Below, one piece after another: positions 53,379-63,185 of a stretch of 64,000 nt of DNA. Source of the stretch: Blautia hansenii DSM 20583 (GTDB taxonomy: Bacteria; Bacillota; Clostridia; Lachnospirales; Lachnospiraceae); contig NZ_CP022413.2 of the NCBI RefSeq assembly GCF_002222595.2, forward strand, positions 1,070,001 through 1,134,000. Direction: 5' to 3'. Each line of letters opens with the position of its first letter. The stretch's first letter is position 1. Made by a program: the position numbers and the translations under genes. Below the pieces are notes generated by a model. It saw only the letters and a list, made by a program, of their open reading frames with translations, was not told the origin of the DNA and made no database searches.

Positions 53379-53765
53379 TTAAATTACTTTATTTTCTAAA
53401 TAACATTCCGGCAAATACGATGGATTTTCATAATACATACTGCTGTTGTAGTCATCTATTTTATTGCTGATAAATGAGTTGTAAACTTTGAATAAGGCAT
53501 CAATAATACCTATCTTTTCATATTCTGCCACGGACTTAATCAATCTTTTATATACTTTGCCGATATCCCAATGGGATGGAATAGCGTATTGACATGCGGA
53601 CACATTGTTAAAATTTCCTGTGCTGATTTTTGCTTCTTTGGTAAAATCGTCACTGACACGGTCTATATTGTCGCTGTGATAGATATCTGCCAAGTCATAG
53701 ATTTTTTCAAGATTTTTCTTACCTAATGAGTTTACGACTTCTGCTCTTGTATTTGTTATTTTTAT
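53379..53765 (-). pseudogene. unrecognised AT-rich frame, probably decayed
   Basis: An open frame of 129 codons on the minus strand ending in TAA, containing FTKEAKISTGNFNNVSA, PSHWDIGKVYKRLIKSVAEY and MYYENPSYLPE. I recognise no family. It has no normal start: the frame opens after TAG (53768-53766) with ATA codons, and the first TTG (53693) lacks an SD. An ATG at 53773-53771 is one base out of frame, so a single deletion would explain the loss. A promoter-like TTGTAG-17 bp-TATAAT sits just upstream. Base composition is more AT-rich than its neighbours, which suggests a transferred gene in decay; a functional short protein from a rare start is less likely. Confidence 0.45.
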
Positions 53766-53845
53766 CTAGCCATATTATAGCAGTTCTATATATTCACTAC
53801 AATAAAAATTAGCAGATGTGTGTTGTTTTAAATAAACATTCCTTC

Positions 53846-53874
53846 TTGCAATGCTTAAAATGTTATGTTATATT
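53846..53874 (+). promoter_or_regulatory. promoter of csoR-copA
   Basis: TTGCAA (53846-53851), 17-bp spacer, TATATT (53869-53874). Start site is expected near 53881, just before the operator. Confidence 0.7.
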
Positions 53875-53885
53875 TATCTTATCAA

Positions 53886-53904
53886 ATACACCCCCACGGG
53901 GTAT
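53886..53904 (+). promoter_or_regulatory. CsoR operator
   Basis: ATACACCCC-CAC-GGGGTAT is a pseudo-palindrome with the G-tract/C-tract pattern (TACCCC...GGGGTA) of known CsoR boxes. It lies between the start site and the csoR SD, so apo-CsoR would repress. Confidence 0.8.
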
Positions 53905-53918
53905 AGGAGGTAAAAGAG

Positions 53919-54179
53919 ATGAGAGCAGATAAAGCACAGATAAACCGATTATTAAAGACAGCCAGAGGCCAGATTGACGGTATTTTGAAAATGGTGGAGG
54001 AAGACCGTTACTGTATGGATATAGCGCATCAGCTTATGGCAACAGAAGCTGTTTTAAACAGGGCAAATAAAGAAATCCTCACAGCACATTTAAAAAGTTG
54101 TGTGACAGGAGCAAAGACAGATGAAGAAAGAGAAGAAAAAGTAGATGAAATGGTAGCTTTATTGGGTAAAATCTTATAA
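53919..54179 (+). CDS. csoR: copper-sensing repressor CsoR
   Basis: 86-residue all-helical tetrameric repressor released from DNA by Cu(I). The three metal ligands of CsoR are present at the right spacing: Cys32 (DRYCMDIAHQ), His57 and Cys61 (TAHLKSCV). The N-terminal INRLLKTARGQIDGI helix is diagnostic for the DUF156 family. AGGAGG precedes the ATG, next to the operator. It lies directly upstream of copA, confirming a copper role rather than nickel or formaldehyde sensing. Confidence 0.94.
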   Translation: MRADKAQINRLLKTARGQIDGILKMVEEDRYCMDIAHQLMATEAVLNRANKEILTAHLKSCVTGAKTDEEREEKVDEMVALLGKIL

Positions 54180-54194
54180 CAGGAGGTGAAATAT

Positions 54195-56696
54195 TTGAAT
54201 AAAAAATATAAAGTAACAGGAATGACCTGCTCTGCATGCTCTTCCAGAGTTGAGAAGTGCGTGGGAAAGCTGGATGGAGTCAATACCGTCAGCGTCAATT
54301 TACTGACAAACAGCATGCAGATAGATTTTGATGAGAGTAAACTGACAGAAGAAAAAATAGCAGACAGCGTGACACAAGCTGGGTACGGGATGGAAATTCC
54401 CACAGTGAAATCTGAGAAAAAAGAGGAAAAAGAAGATATTGTAGAAAAAAATATTGAGAACATGAAAAAGCGTACCATCTGGTCCTTTATCTTCTTAATT
54501 CCCTTGATGTATGTGGCAATGGGACACATGGCAGGACTTCCACAGCCTTCCTTTTTAAGAGGAGACGCCAACGCAGTGTCCTTTGCATTGACACAGCTTC
54601 TTTTGTGTATACCTGTGTTGTATATCAACAGAGCTTATTTTGAAAGGGGATTTCGCTCTCTTATCCACGGAGCGCCCAATATGGATACATTGATATCCGT
54701 AGGCTCCGGGGCTTCTTTAATATATGGAATATTTGCCATTTATCGCATGGGATATGGTTTGGGTACTCAGAATATGGAGCTGGTACACCGTTATTTACAT
54801 GATTTGTACTTTGAGTCAGCAGTGATGATACTTGCCTTAATCAATATCGGAAAATATTTGGAGGCACGTTCCAAAGGAAAAACAAGTGAAGCCATTCAAA
54901 AGCTCATGGACTTAGCGCCTAAGACAGCGCTGGTGGAAAGAAACGGACAGGTGGTGGAAATTGCAGCAGAAGATATGTTGACCGGAGATATTTTACAGGT
55001 AAAGCCGGGAAGCAGTATTCCGGCAGACGGTGTTGTAATTGAGGGAAGAACCAGCGTGGATGAGGCAGCCATTACAGGAGAGAGTATGCCTGTTGAAAAG
55101 AAAGAAGGAGATACGGTAACTGCAGCTACTTTAAATAAAACAGGATTTATCAGAATGAGAGCTGCCAGAGTGGGACAGGACACCACTTTTTCTCAGATTA
55201 TCCGTCTGGTAGAGGAAGCCAGCTCCAGCAAAGCGCCGATTGCCAGAATGGCAGATAAAATTGCGGGAATTTTCGTTCCTACGGTTATGGGAATTGCGCT
55301 GCTTACGGGAATTGTCTGGCTGCTTATGGGAGCAGAATTTGAATTTGCATTGTCCTGTGCCATTGCAGTTTTAGTGATTTCCTGCCCCTGCGCTTTAGGT
55401 CTTGCCACACCGGTTGCCATTATGGTAGGAACAGGAAAAGGTGCGGAAAACGGAATTTTAATTAAATCCGGCGAAGCATTGGAAATCACTCATAATGTAC
55501 AAAGCGTTGTATTAGACAAAACAGGAACTATTACAGAGGGTAAGCCGGTGGTTACCGATATTATCAGCTTCGGAATGTCCGAAAACAAAATTTTAGAAAT
55601 CAGCGCAGCTCTGGAAAAGAAAAGTGAACATCCTCTGGCAGAAGCCGTGCTTTTAAAGGCAAAGGGCATGGAGCTTCCAAATGCGGAAAATTTCGCAGCA
55701 ATTCCCGGAAAAGGAATTACTGCAAAAATTCAGGGGAACATTTATTATGCAGGAAACCAAAAATTGATGCAGGAACAGGGAATTTCCTGTGAAAAGGCGT
55801 TAAGCAGTATGGAAAAGCTTTCCAAAGAAGGAAAGACACCTCTTATTTTGGCAGATGAGAAACAGGTGTTTGGTATAATCGGTGTTGCCGATGTGGTAAA
55901 ACCAACCAGCGCAAAGGCAATTCAGGAGTTGAAAAAACTGGGTATTCAGGTTATTATGCTTACAGGCGATAATGCCAGAACAGCAAAAGCAATTCAAAAG
56001 CAGCTGGATATTGATACAGTGATTGCCGAGGTTCTTCCACAGGATAAAGAAAGAGAGATTTCCAGACTTCAGGAGGAAGGAAAGACCGTAGCCATGGTAG
56101 GGGACGGATTAAATGATGCGCCGGCTCTTGCAAGATCAGATGTAGGAATTGCCATTGGAGCAGGAACAGATGTTGCCATTGAAAGCGCAGACATTGTCCT
56201 GATGAAAAACGATTTACAGGATGTGGCAACTGCCATAGAACTGAGTAAAGCAGTTATCCGAAATATTAAGGAAAATTTATTCTGGGCATTCTTTTATAAT
56301 GTATGTGGAATTCCCCTTGCGGCAGGAGTGCTTTATCCGGTATTCGGATTGAAATTAAGCCCTATGTTCGGAGCGGCGGCTATGAGTCTCAGTAGTCTTT
56401 TTGTTGTAAGTAACGCATTGCGATTACGATTTTTTCATTCTCTGAAAAAGGGAAAAACACAGCCTGAAAGTATTCAGGAGAAAAAGGAGGAAAAAAATAT
56501 GTATACAATGAAAATCGAAGGAATGATGTGCCCGCACTGTCAGGCAGCAGTTACAAAAGCGTTAGAAGCTTTGGAAGGAACAAAAGCAGAAGTGAATTTA
56601 GAGAAAAAAGAAGCTTATGTAGAAACAGGACTTGAAAAAGAAGCTTTAAAGAAAGCAGTAGAAGATGCAGGCTATCAGGTGCTTTCAGTAGAATAG
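54195..56696 (+). CDS. copA: Cu(I)-exporting P1B ATPase with C-terminal CopZ-like domain
   Basis: 833-residue copper exporter. N-terminal HMA domain with TCSAC (Cys12, Cys15), eight predicted helices, the transmembrane CPC motif at Cys397-Pro-Cys399, phosphorylated Asp441 in DKTGTITEG, and GDGLNDAPAL in the hinge. After the last helix and a charged linker a second complete HMA domain (GMMCPHCQAAV) forms the C-terminus, an unusual position. I use TTG 54195, eight bases after AGGAGG; the GTG at 54186 overlaps that SD. A perfect internal SD and ATG precede the C-terminal HMA domain (see the separate entry). It is controlled with csoR. Confidence 0.94.
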   Translation: MNKKYKVTGMTCSACSSRVEKCVGKLDGVNTVSVNLLTNSMQIDFDESKLTEEKIADSVTQAGYGMEIPTVKSEKKEEKEDIVEKNIENMKKRTIWSFIFLIPLMYVAMGHMAGLPQPSFLRGDANAVSFALTQLLLCIPVLYINRAYFERGFRSLIHGAPNMDTLISVGSGASLIYGIFAIYRMGYGLGTQNMELVHRYLHDLYFESAVMILALINIGKYLEARSKGKTSEAIQKLMDLAPKTALVERNGQVVEIAAEDMLTGDILQVKPGSSIPADGVVIEGRTSVDEAAITGESMPVEKKEGDTVTAATLNKTGFIRMRAARVGQDTTFSQIIRLVEEASSSKAPIARMADKIAGIFVPTVMGIALLTGIVWLLMGAEFEFALSCAIAVLVISCPCALGLATPVAIMVGTGKGAENGILIKSGEALEITHNVQSVVLDKTGTITEGKPVVTDIISFGMSENKILEISAALEKKSEHPLAEAVLLKAKGMELPNAENFAAIPGKGITAKIQGNIYYAGNQKLMQEQGISCEKALSSMEKLSKEGKTPLILADEKQVFGIIGVADVVKPTSAKAIQELKKLGIQVIMLTGDNARTAKAIQKQLDIDTVIAEVLPQDKEREISRLQEEGKTVAMVGDGLNDAPALARSDVGIAIGAGTDVAIESADIVLMKNDLQDVATAIELSKAVIRNIKENLFWAFFYNVCGIPLAAGVLYPVFGLKLSPMFGAAAMSLSSLFVVSNALRLRFFHSLKKGKTQPESIQEKKEEKNMYTMKIEGMMCPHCQAAVTKALEALEGTKAEVNLEKKEAYVETGLEKEALKKAVEDAGYQVLSVE
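56499..56696 (+). CDS. possible internally initiated copper chaperone (CopZ-like)
   Basis: In frame within copA, ATG 56499 lies eight bases after AAAGGAGG (56483-56490), as strong an SD as any in the window. Translation from here gives a free 65-residue HMA protein (MYTMKIEGMMCPHC...) ending with the copA stop, the size and motif of CopZ. E. coli makes such a chaperone from copA by frameshifting; here a second start would suffice. Alternatively the site is a relic of a separate copZ gene now fused to copA. Confidence 0.5.
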   Translation: MYTMKIEGMMCPHCQAAVTKALEALEGTKAEVNLEKKEAYVETGLEKEALKKAVEDAGYQVLSVE

Positions 56697-56714
56697 GCGG
56701 AAAGGAAGAAAACC

Positions 56715-57254
56715 ATGATGCGAGTAGGAATGGGATATGATGTCCATAAGCTTACAGAAGGAAGAGATTTGATTTTAGGCGGTGTAAATATTCCATGGGA
56801 AAAAGGTCTGTTGGGACATTCGGATGCCGATGTAGTGGTTCATGCCATTATGGACGCACTTTTAGGGGCAGCAGCTCTTCGGGATATCGGAAGACATTTT
56901 CCGGATACAGACCCCCAGTATAAAGGAATTTCCAGTATCAAGCTCTTGCAGCATGTAGGAAAGCTTTTAGAAGAAAATATGTACGTGATTAATAACATTG
57001 ATGCAACGATTATTGCGCAGAAACCAAAGCTTTTACCATATATTGACACCATGATTGAAAATGTGGCAAATGCCTTACATTTGGAAGCCAATCAGGTAAA
57101 TATAAAAGCGACCACAGAGGAAGGTCTGGGATTTACAGGAAGTATGGAAGGTATATCCGCACAGGCAATTTGTGCGCTGACACACGTGCAGGATTTTATG
57201 ACAGATGACAGAAGCGGCGGTTGTGGAGGCTGCTGTAAGGAGAACAGAAGATGA
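56715..57254 (+). CDS. ispF: 2-C-methyl-D-erythritol 2,4-cyclodiphosphate synthase
   Basis: MEP-pathway enzyme of isoprenoid synthesis, forming MEcPP. 179 residues, about 20 longer than usual. Zn ligands in GMGYDVHKL (Asp9, His11) and the conserved [30 protein letters not shown] and [11 protein letters not shown] are intact. The extra C-terminal tail ends [13 protein letters not shown], a Cys-rich motif outside the fold. It lies 18 bp after copA and overlaps the next gene by four bases (ATGA). Confidence 0.93.
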   Translation: MMRVGMGYDVHKLTEGRDLILGGVNIPWEKGLLGHSDADVVVHAIMDALLGAAALRDIGRHFPDTDPQYKGISSIKLLQHVGKLLEENMYVINNIDATIIAQKPKLLPYIDTMIENVANALHLEANQVNIKATTEEGLGFTGSMEGISAQAICALTHVQDFMTDDRSGGCGGCCKENRR

Positions 57255-58804
57255 GTATATTAAATGTGCAGAATTTGTCCCACGGGTTTGGTGACAGGGC
57301 TATTTTTCAGGACGTTTCTTTTCGACTGTTGAAAGGAGAACATATTGGATTGGTAGGCGCCAACGGTGAGGGTAAATCTACCTTTATGAATATTATTACA
57401 GGAAAGCTGATGCCGGATGAAGGAAAAATCGAATGGGCAAAAAATGTCCGTGTGGGATATCTGGACCAGCATACCGTGTTGGAAAAGGGAATGACCATTC
57501 GAGACGTACTGAAATCAGCGTTTTCATGGCTGTTTGAAATGGAAGCGCAGATGAACGGAATTTGTGACAAAATGGGCGAGGCATCTCCGGAAGAATTGGA
57601 AACCATGATGGAAGAGCTGGGAACCATACAGGATATGCTGACTATGCACGATTTCTACATTATTGACTCCAAGGTGGAGGAAGTGGCAAGAGCGTTGGGA
57701 CTTACGGCAATTGGCTTAGACAAGGATGTTACAGATTTAAGCGGCGGACAGAGAACAAAAATCCTGTTGGGAAAACTGCTTTTGGAAAAGCCGGACATTC
57801 TGCTTTTAGACGAGCCGACCAACTATTTAGACGCAGAGCATATTGAATGGTTGAAACGATATTTGCAGGAATATGAAAATGCCTTTATTTTGATTTCTCA
57901 TGATATTCCGTTCTTAAACAGCGTTGTAAATCTCATCTATCATATGGATAATCAGGAATTAAACCGTTATGTGGGAGATTATGACCATTTTCAGGAGGTT
58001 TACGCAGTAAAGAAAGCACAGCTTGAAGCGGCTTACAATCGTCAGCAGCAGGAAATCAACGAGCTGAAAGACTTTGTGGCTAGAAACAAGGCGAGAGTGG
58101 CAACCAGAAATATGGCAATGTCCAGACAGAAAAAGCTGGATAAAATGGATGTGATTGAGCTGGCAAAGGAAAAACCAAAGCCGGAGTTTAACTTTAAAAC
58201 AGCCAGAACACCAAGCCGTTTTGTGGTAGAAACCGATGATTTGATTATCGGCTATGACGAACCTCTTTCCAAGCCATTGAATTTAAAAGTAGAAAGAGGA
58301 GAAAAGATTGCTCTTACCGGAGCAAACGGGATTGGAAAATCCACATTATTAAAAAGTATACTGGGCATTATTCCACCGATTTCAGGAAAGGTGCACTTAG
58401 GCGACTATCTGGAAATCGGATATTTTGAGCAGGAGATGCCACAGGGAAATAAAAATACCTGTATCGAAGAAATCTGGGAGGTCTTTCCTTCCTATACACA
58501 GTATGAGGTTCGTGCAGCATTAGCGAAATGTGGTTTGACAACAAAGCATATCGAAAGTCTTGTGCGTGTGTTAAGCGGTGGTGAGCAGGCAAAGGTGCGT
58601 CTGTGCAAGATTATCAACAGAGAAACCAATGTATTGATTTTGGACGAGCCTACCAACCATTTAGACGTAGATGCAAAAGAAGAATTAAAGAGGGCTTTAA
58701 AGGAGTACAAAGGCACAATTTTAATGGTTTGTCATGAGCCGGAGTTTTATGAAGGTCTTGCAACGGATGTATGGGATTGCTCTCAATGGACAACACGTAT
58801 TTAG
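57251..58804 (+). CDS. ABC-F family ATPase
   Basis: 517-residue cytoplasmic protein with two ABC domains and no membrane segments. First Walker [10 protein letters not shown] near residue 37, signature LSGGQRTK near 166, Walker [12 protein letters not shown] near 186; interdomain linker about 240-320; second Walker [10 protein letters not shown] near 359 and signature [10 protein letters not shown] near 441, Walker [13 protein letters not shown] near 460. ABC-F proteins act on the ribosome, in translation rescue or antibiotic protection; the subtype is not decided (YkpA-like is my guess). Its ATG overlaps ispF's stop by four bases. Confidence 0.92.
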   Translation: MSILNVQNLSHGFGDRAIFQDVSFRLLKGEHIGLVGANGEGKSTFMNIITGKLMPDEGKIEWAKNVRVGYLDQHTVLEKGMTIRDVLKSAFSWLFEMEAQMNGICDKMGEASPEELETMMEELGTIQDMLTMHDFYIIDSKVEEVARALGLTAIGLDKDVTDLSGGQRTKILLGKLLLEKPDILLLDEPTNYLDAEHIEWLKRYLQEYENAFILISHDIPFLNSVVNLIYHMDNQELNRYVGDYDHFQEVYAVKKAQLEAAYNRQQQEINELKDFVARNKARVATRNMAMSRQKKLDKMDVIELAKEKPKPEFNFKTARTPSRFVVETDDLIIGYDEPLSKPLNLKVERGEKIALTGANGIGKSTLLKSILGIIPPISGKVHLGDYLEIGYFEQEMPQGNKNTCIEEIWEVFPSYTQYEVRAALAKCGLTTKHIESLVRVLSGGEQAKVRLCKIINRETNVLILDEPTNHLDVDAKEELKRALKEYKGTILMVCHEPEFYEGLATDVWDCSQWTTRI

Positions 58805-58891
58805 AAATGAAACACCTGAATAAAGAAAATGCAAATACAGTATTGTATATAAAGGAATAGCAGGTATAAATAAAAAATATGCAGGAAATAA

Positions 58892-60295
<1,404 letters not shown>

Positions 60296-60305
60296 GAAAA
60301 TCCTG

Positions 60306-60334
60306 TTGACAAATCCCGTATTTATGAATAAACT
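60306..60334 (+). promoter_or_regulatory. promoter of the T-box-cysE operon
   Basis: TTGACA (60306-60311), 17-bp spacer, TAAACT (60329-60334), just after the gdhA stop. Confidence 0.6.
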
Positions 60335-60339
60335 AAGAG

Positions 60340-60590
60340 AAGATAGGAAAAGGCATGGAACGAAAAGAGTACAGAGTAAATCCTTTTCAGAGAGAGACAG
60401 TCATCGGCTGGAAGCTGTCTTAGAGGAAGCTTTGGAAAGTGCATTCGGGAGTTGATTTGGTGAGGGGTAAGCCTAAGCCGGATACGCAGTCCTGCGTTAT
60501 GGGAAATAAGTGGGAGATACTATCTTCAAATAGAGTGGAACCGCGGATTTTTCGCCTCTATGTCGTTTTGACATAGAGGCGTTTTCGTTA
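60340..60590 (+). promoter_or_regulatory. T-box leader, cysteine-type
   Basis: The conserved T-box sequence GTGGAACCGCGG (60535-60546) precedes a 12-bp terminator, CGCCTCTATGTC (60553-60564) with GACATAGAGGCG (60570-60581) and TTTTCGTT. Upstream is a stem I region (GACAGTCATCGGCTGGAAGCTGTC) with a TGC triplet at 60440-60442 in a GGAAAGTGCATT context, the likely Cys specifier. Uncharged tRNA-Cys would allow read-through into cysE-cysS. It fills the 60296-60628 gap. The specifier position is inferred. Confidence 0.9.
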
Positions 60591-60628
60591 TATTCGTTTA
60601 TGGAAAATTGATAGAAAGGACGTGAAAT

Positions 60629-61363
60629 ATGGGATTTATTAGTCATATAAAAGAAGAATTTCAGGTTATCAGGGAACGGGACCCTGCAATTAAAACACCT
60701 TTAGAGGTTTTGTTGTATCCCAGCTTTCGTGTTATGATACAGTACAGGCGGGCTCATAAATTATACGAAAAAGGACATTTCTTTCTGGCACGGTGGGTAT
60801 CTCAGCGGGCAGCCAGAAAAACAGGAATTGAAATTCATCCGGGAGCGCAGATTGGAAAAGGGCTGTTTATTGACCACGGCTCAGGAGTGATTATCGGAGA
60901 AACGGCTATTATCGGTGATAATGTAACACTGTATCAGGGAGTTACTTTAGGCGGCACAGGAAAAGAAACGGGAAAACGACATCCTACTTTGAAAAACAAC
61001 GTTATGGTAAGCGCCGGAGCAAAGATTTTAGGCTCATTTACCATTGGAGAAAACTCCAAAATCGGTGCCGGAAGCGTGGTTTTAGAGGAGGTTCCGCCTA
61101 ATTGTACAGTTGTAGGCGTACCGGGGCGTGTGGTAAGAAAAGGAAACCAGAAGGTTCCTAGAAGTGATATGGACCAAATTCATCTTCCGGATCCAACCTT
61201 AGATGATATCCATAAGCTTCAGCAGGAAAATGACAGACTGCGTTCCGAATTACAGCGTATGGGTTATGAATTAAATGATATAAAAGAAAGAGAAGCGCAA
61301 TGCCGCAGGGCAAGAGCCTTGGAGGCAAAAGAAAGAAGACAGGAGGAAGAAAGAGAAATATGA
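60629..61363 (+). CDS. cysE: serine O-acetyltransferase
   Basis: Acetyl-CoA:L-serine acetyltransferase, first step of cysteine synthesis; 244 residues. An N-terminal helical part precedes the left-handed hexapeptide-repeat domain (IHPGAQIGKGLFIDHGSGVIIGE near residue 70, with catalytic His). About 55 C-terminal residues form a charged coiled coil (LQQENDRLRSELQRMG...) absent from short SATs. The start follows AAAGGACGTG. It is under T-box control and overlaps cysS by four bases, coupling cysteine synthesis to its charging. Confidence 0.94.
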   Translation: MGFISHIKEEFQVIRERDPAIKTPLEVLLYPSFRVMIQYRRAHKLYEKGHFFLARWVSQRAARKTGIEIHPGAQIGKGLFIDHGSGVIIGETAIIGDNVTLYQGVTLGGTGKETGKRHPTLKNNVMVSAGAKILGSFTIGENSKIGAGSVVLEEVPPNCTVVGVPGRVVRKGNQKVPRSDMDQIHLPDPTLDDIHKLQQENDRLRSELQRMGYELNDIKEREAQCRRARALEAKERRQEEEREI

Positions 61364-62766
61364 GAATTTATAACACACTGACAAAGAAAAAAGAAGAATT
61401 TATTCCTTTAGAAGAAGGAAAAGTAAAGATGTATGTCTGTGGACCTACGGTTTATAATTTTATTCATATCGGAAATGCAAGACCGATGATCGTATTTGAT
61501 ACAGTACGCCGCTATATGGAATACAAAGGATATGAAGTAAATTATGTATCCAATTTTACAGATGTAGATGACAAGATTATTGCGAAGGCAGTAGAAGAAG
61601 GTGTAAGTGCAGAGGAGATTTCCAGCCGTTATATTAAAGAATGTAAAAAAGATATGGCAGATATGAATGTAAAACCGGCGACTACTCATCCGCTGGCAAC
61701 ACAGGAAATTGACGGAATGATTGATATGATACAGACTTTAATGGACAAAGGCTTTGCCTATGAGGTAAACGGTACTGTATATTTCCGCGTAAAGAATTTC
61801 AAAGAATACGGAAAGCTGTCTCATAAAAATCTGGAGGATTTGCAGTCAGGATTTCGTTCTTTACAGGTTTCGGGAGAAAATCAGAAGGAAGACCCATTGG
61901 ATTTCGTACTTTGGAAACCGAAAAAAGAAGGAGAACCTTTCTGGGTATCCCCATGGAGTGAAGGTCGTCCGGGCTGGCATATTGAGTGTTCTGTGATGTC
62001 TAAAAAATATCTAGGTGAAGAAATTGACATCCATGCAGGCGGTGAAGACCTTGTTTTCCCACATCATGAAAACGAAATTGCTCAGTCTGAATGCTGCAAC
62101 GGAAAGCAGTTTGCAAGATACTGGATGCACAACGCTTTCTTGAATATTGACAATCGCAAAATGTCAAAATCTCTTGGAAACTTCTTTACCGTAAGAGAAA
62201 TCGGAGAAAAATATGATTTACAGGTGCTTCGCTTCTTTATGTTAAATGCACATTACAGAAGTCCGCTGAATTTCAGCGCTGAGCTGATGGAAGCTTCTAA
62301 AAATTCTCTGGAAAGAATTATTACTTGTGTGGAGCAGTTAAAACACCTGTTGGAAACAGCAGAAAAAACAGAAATGACAGCAGAAGAAAAAGCCTTGGAA
62401 GCGGAAGTTCTGGAATATGTAAAGAAATATGAAAATTCCATGGAAGATGATTTTAATACCGCAGATGCCATTGCCGCTATTTTTGAGTTGGTTAAATTTG
62501 CCAATACAAAAGCAAATGAAAACAGCACAGCAGCTTTTGTACAGTATCTTTTTGATACCATTGTGCATTTAAGCGATGTGTTAGGTCTGATTGTGAACAA
62601 GGAAGCTGAAATTTTAGATGAAGAAATTGAAAAACTGATTGAAGAACGTCAGATGGCAAGAAAAGAGAAAAACTTTAAAAGAGCAGATGAAATCAGAGAT
62701 GAATTGGCTACTATGGGTATCATCTTAAAAGATACAAGAGAGGGTGTACAATGGAAGCGAGCTTAA
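61360..62766 (+). CDS. cysS: cysteinyl-tRNA synthetase
   Basis: Class I synthetase charging tRNA-Cys, 468 residues. HIGH motif HIGNARP near residue 30, KMSKSLGNF near 268, and the Zn/Cys ligands (CGPTVYNFIHIGNA and later ECSVMSKKYLG with HHENEIAQ) are all present. The ATG at 61360 overlaps the cysE stop (ATGA) and follows AGGAGGA; an in-frame ATG at 61300 would lie deep inside cysE. The 3' end overlaps mrnC by 16 bases. Confidence 0.96.
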   Translation: MRIYNTLTKKKEEFIPLEEGKVKMYVCGPTVYNFIHIGNARPMIVFDTVRRYMEYKGYEVNYVSNFTDVDDKIIAKAVEEGVSAEEISSRYIKECKKDMADMNVKPATTHPLATQEIDGMIDMIQTLMDKGFAYEVNGTVYFRVKNFKEYGKLSHKNLEDLQSGFRSLQVSGENQKEDPLDFVLWKPKKEGEPFWVSPWSEGRPGWHIECSVMSKKYLGEEIDIHAGGEDLVFPHHENEIAQSECCNGKQFARYWMHNAFLNIDNRKMSKSLGNFFTVREIGEKYDLQVLRFFMLNAHYRSPLNFSAELMEASKNSLERIITCVEQLKHLLETAEKTEMTAEEKALEAEVLEYVKKYENSMEDDFNTADAIAAIFELVKFANTKANENSTAAFVQYLFDTIVHLSDVLGLIVNKEAEILDEEIEKLIEERQMARKEKNFKRADEIRDELATMGIILKDTREGVQWKRA

Positions 62767-63185
62767 AGAAATTCAAGGAGCTGTTTGAACTGGAGGATAC
62801 GGATATCAGAACCTATTCTCCTTTAACCCTTGCCTACATCGGAGATGCCATTTATGAGCTGGTTATCCGTACTATTTTAGTGGAAAAAGGAAATACTCAA
62901 GTAAATAAGCTGCATCAAAGAGCCAGCAAATTAGTAAAAGCATCTGCCCAGTCAGAGATTATCGAAAAGCTGAAACCATATCTTACAGAAGAAGAAATGG
63001 GAATTTTCAAAAGAGGAAGAAATGCAAAATCCTTTACCATGGCAAAAAATGCCAGTATGTCCGATTACAGAAGAGCTACGGGATTTGAGGCGTTAATGGG
63101 ACATTTGTATCTGACAGAGCAGTGGGACAGAATGTTAGAATTGATAAAAATAGGAATTACAGAAGGAGAAAAGGATGGAGAATAA
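62751..63185 (+). CDS. mrnC: Mini-ribonuclease III
   Basis: 144-residue RNase III-like dimeric nuclease that matures 23S rRNA in Firmicutes. It has only the catalytic domain (LTLAYIGDAIYELVIR near residue 25, RGRNAKSFTMAKNAS near 86, GFEALMGHLYL near 108) and no dsRNA-binding domain. It overlaps cysS by 16 bases and rlmB by 11, an order (cysS-mrnC-rlmB) conserved with Bacillus. Confidence 0.94.
   Translation: MEASLKKFKELFELEDTDIRTYSPLTLAYIGDAIYELVIRTILVEKGNTQVNKLHQRASKLVKASAQSEIIEKLKPYLTEEEMGIFKRGRNAKSFTMAKNASMSDYRRATGFEALMGHLYLTEQWDRMLELIKIGITEGEKDGE

Noticed and set aside
54029-54628. 199-codon minus-strand frame across csoR/copA
   Set aside because: Antisense to two well-supported genes, low-complexity Ser/Phe composition and no SD.
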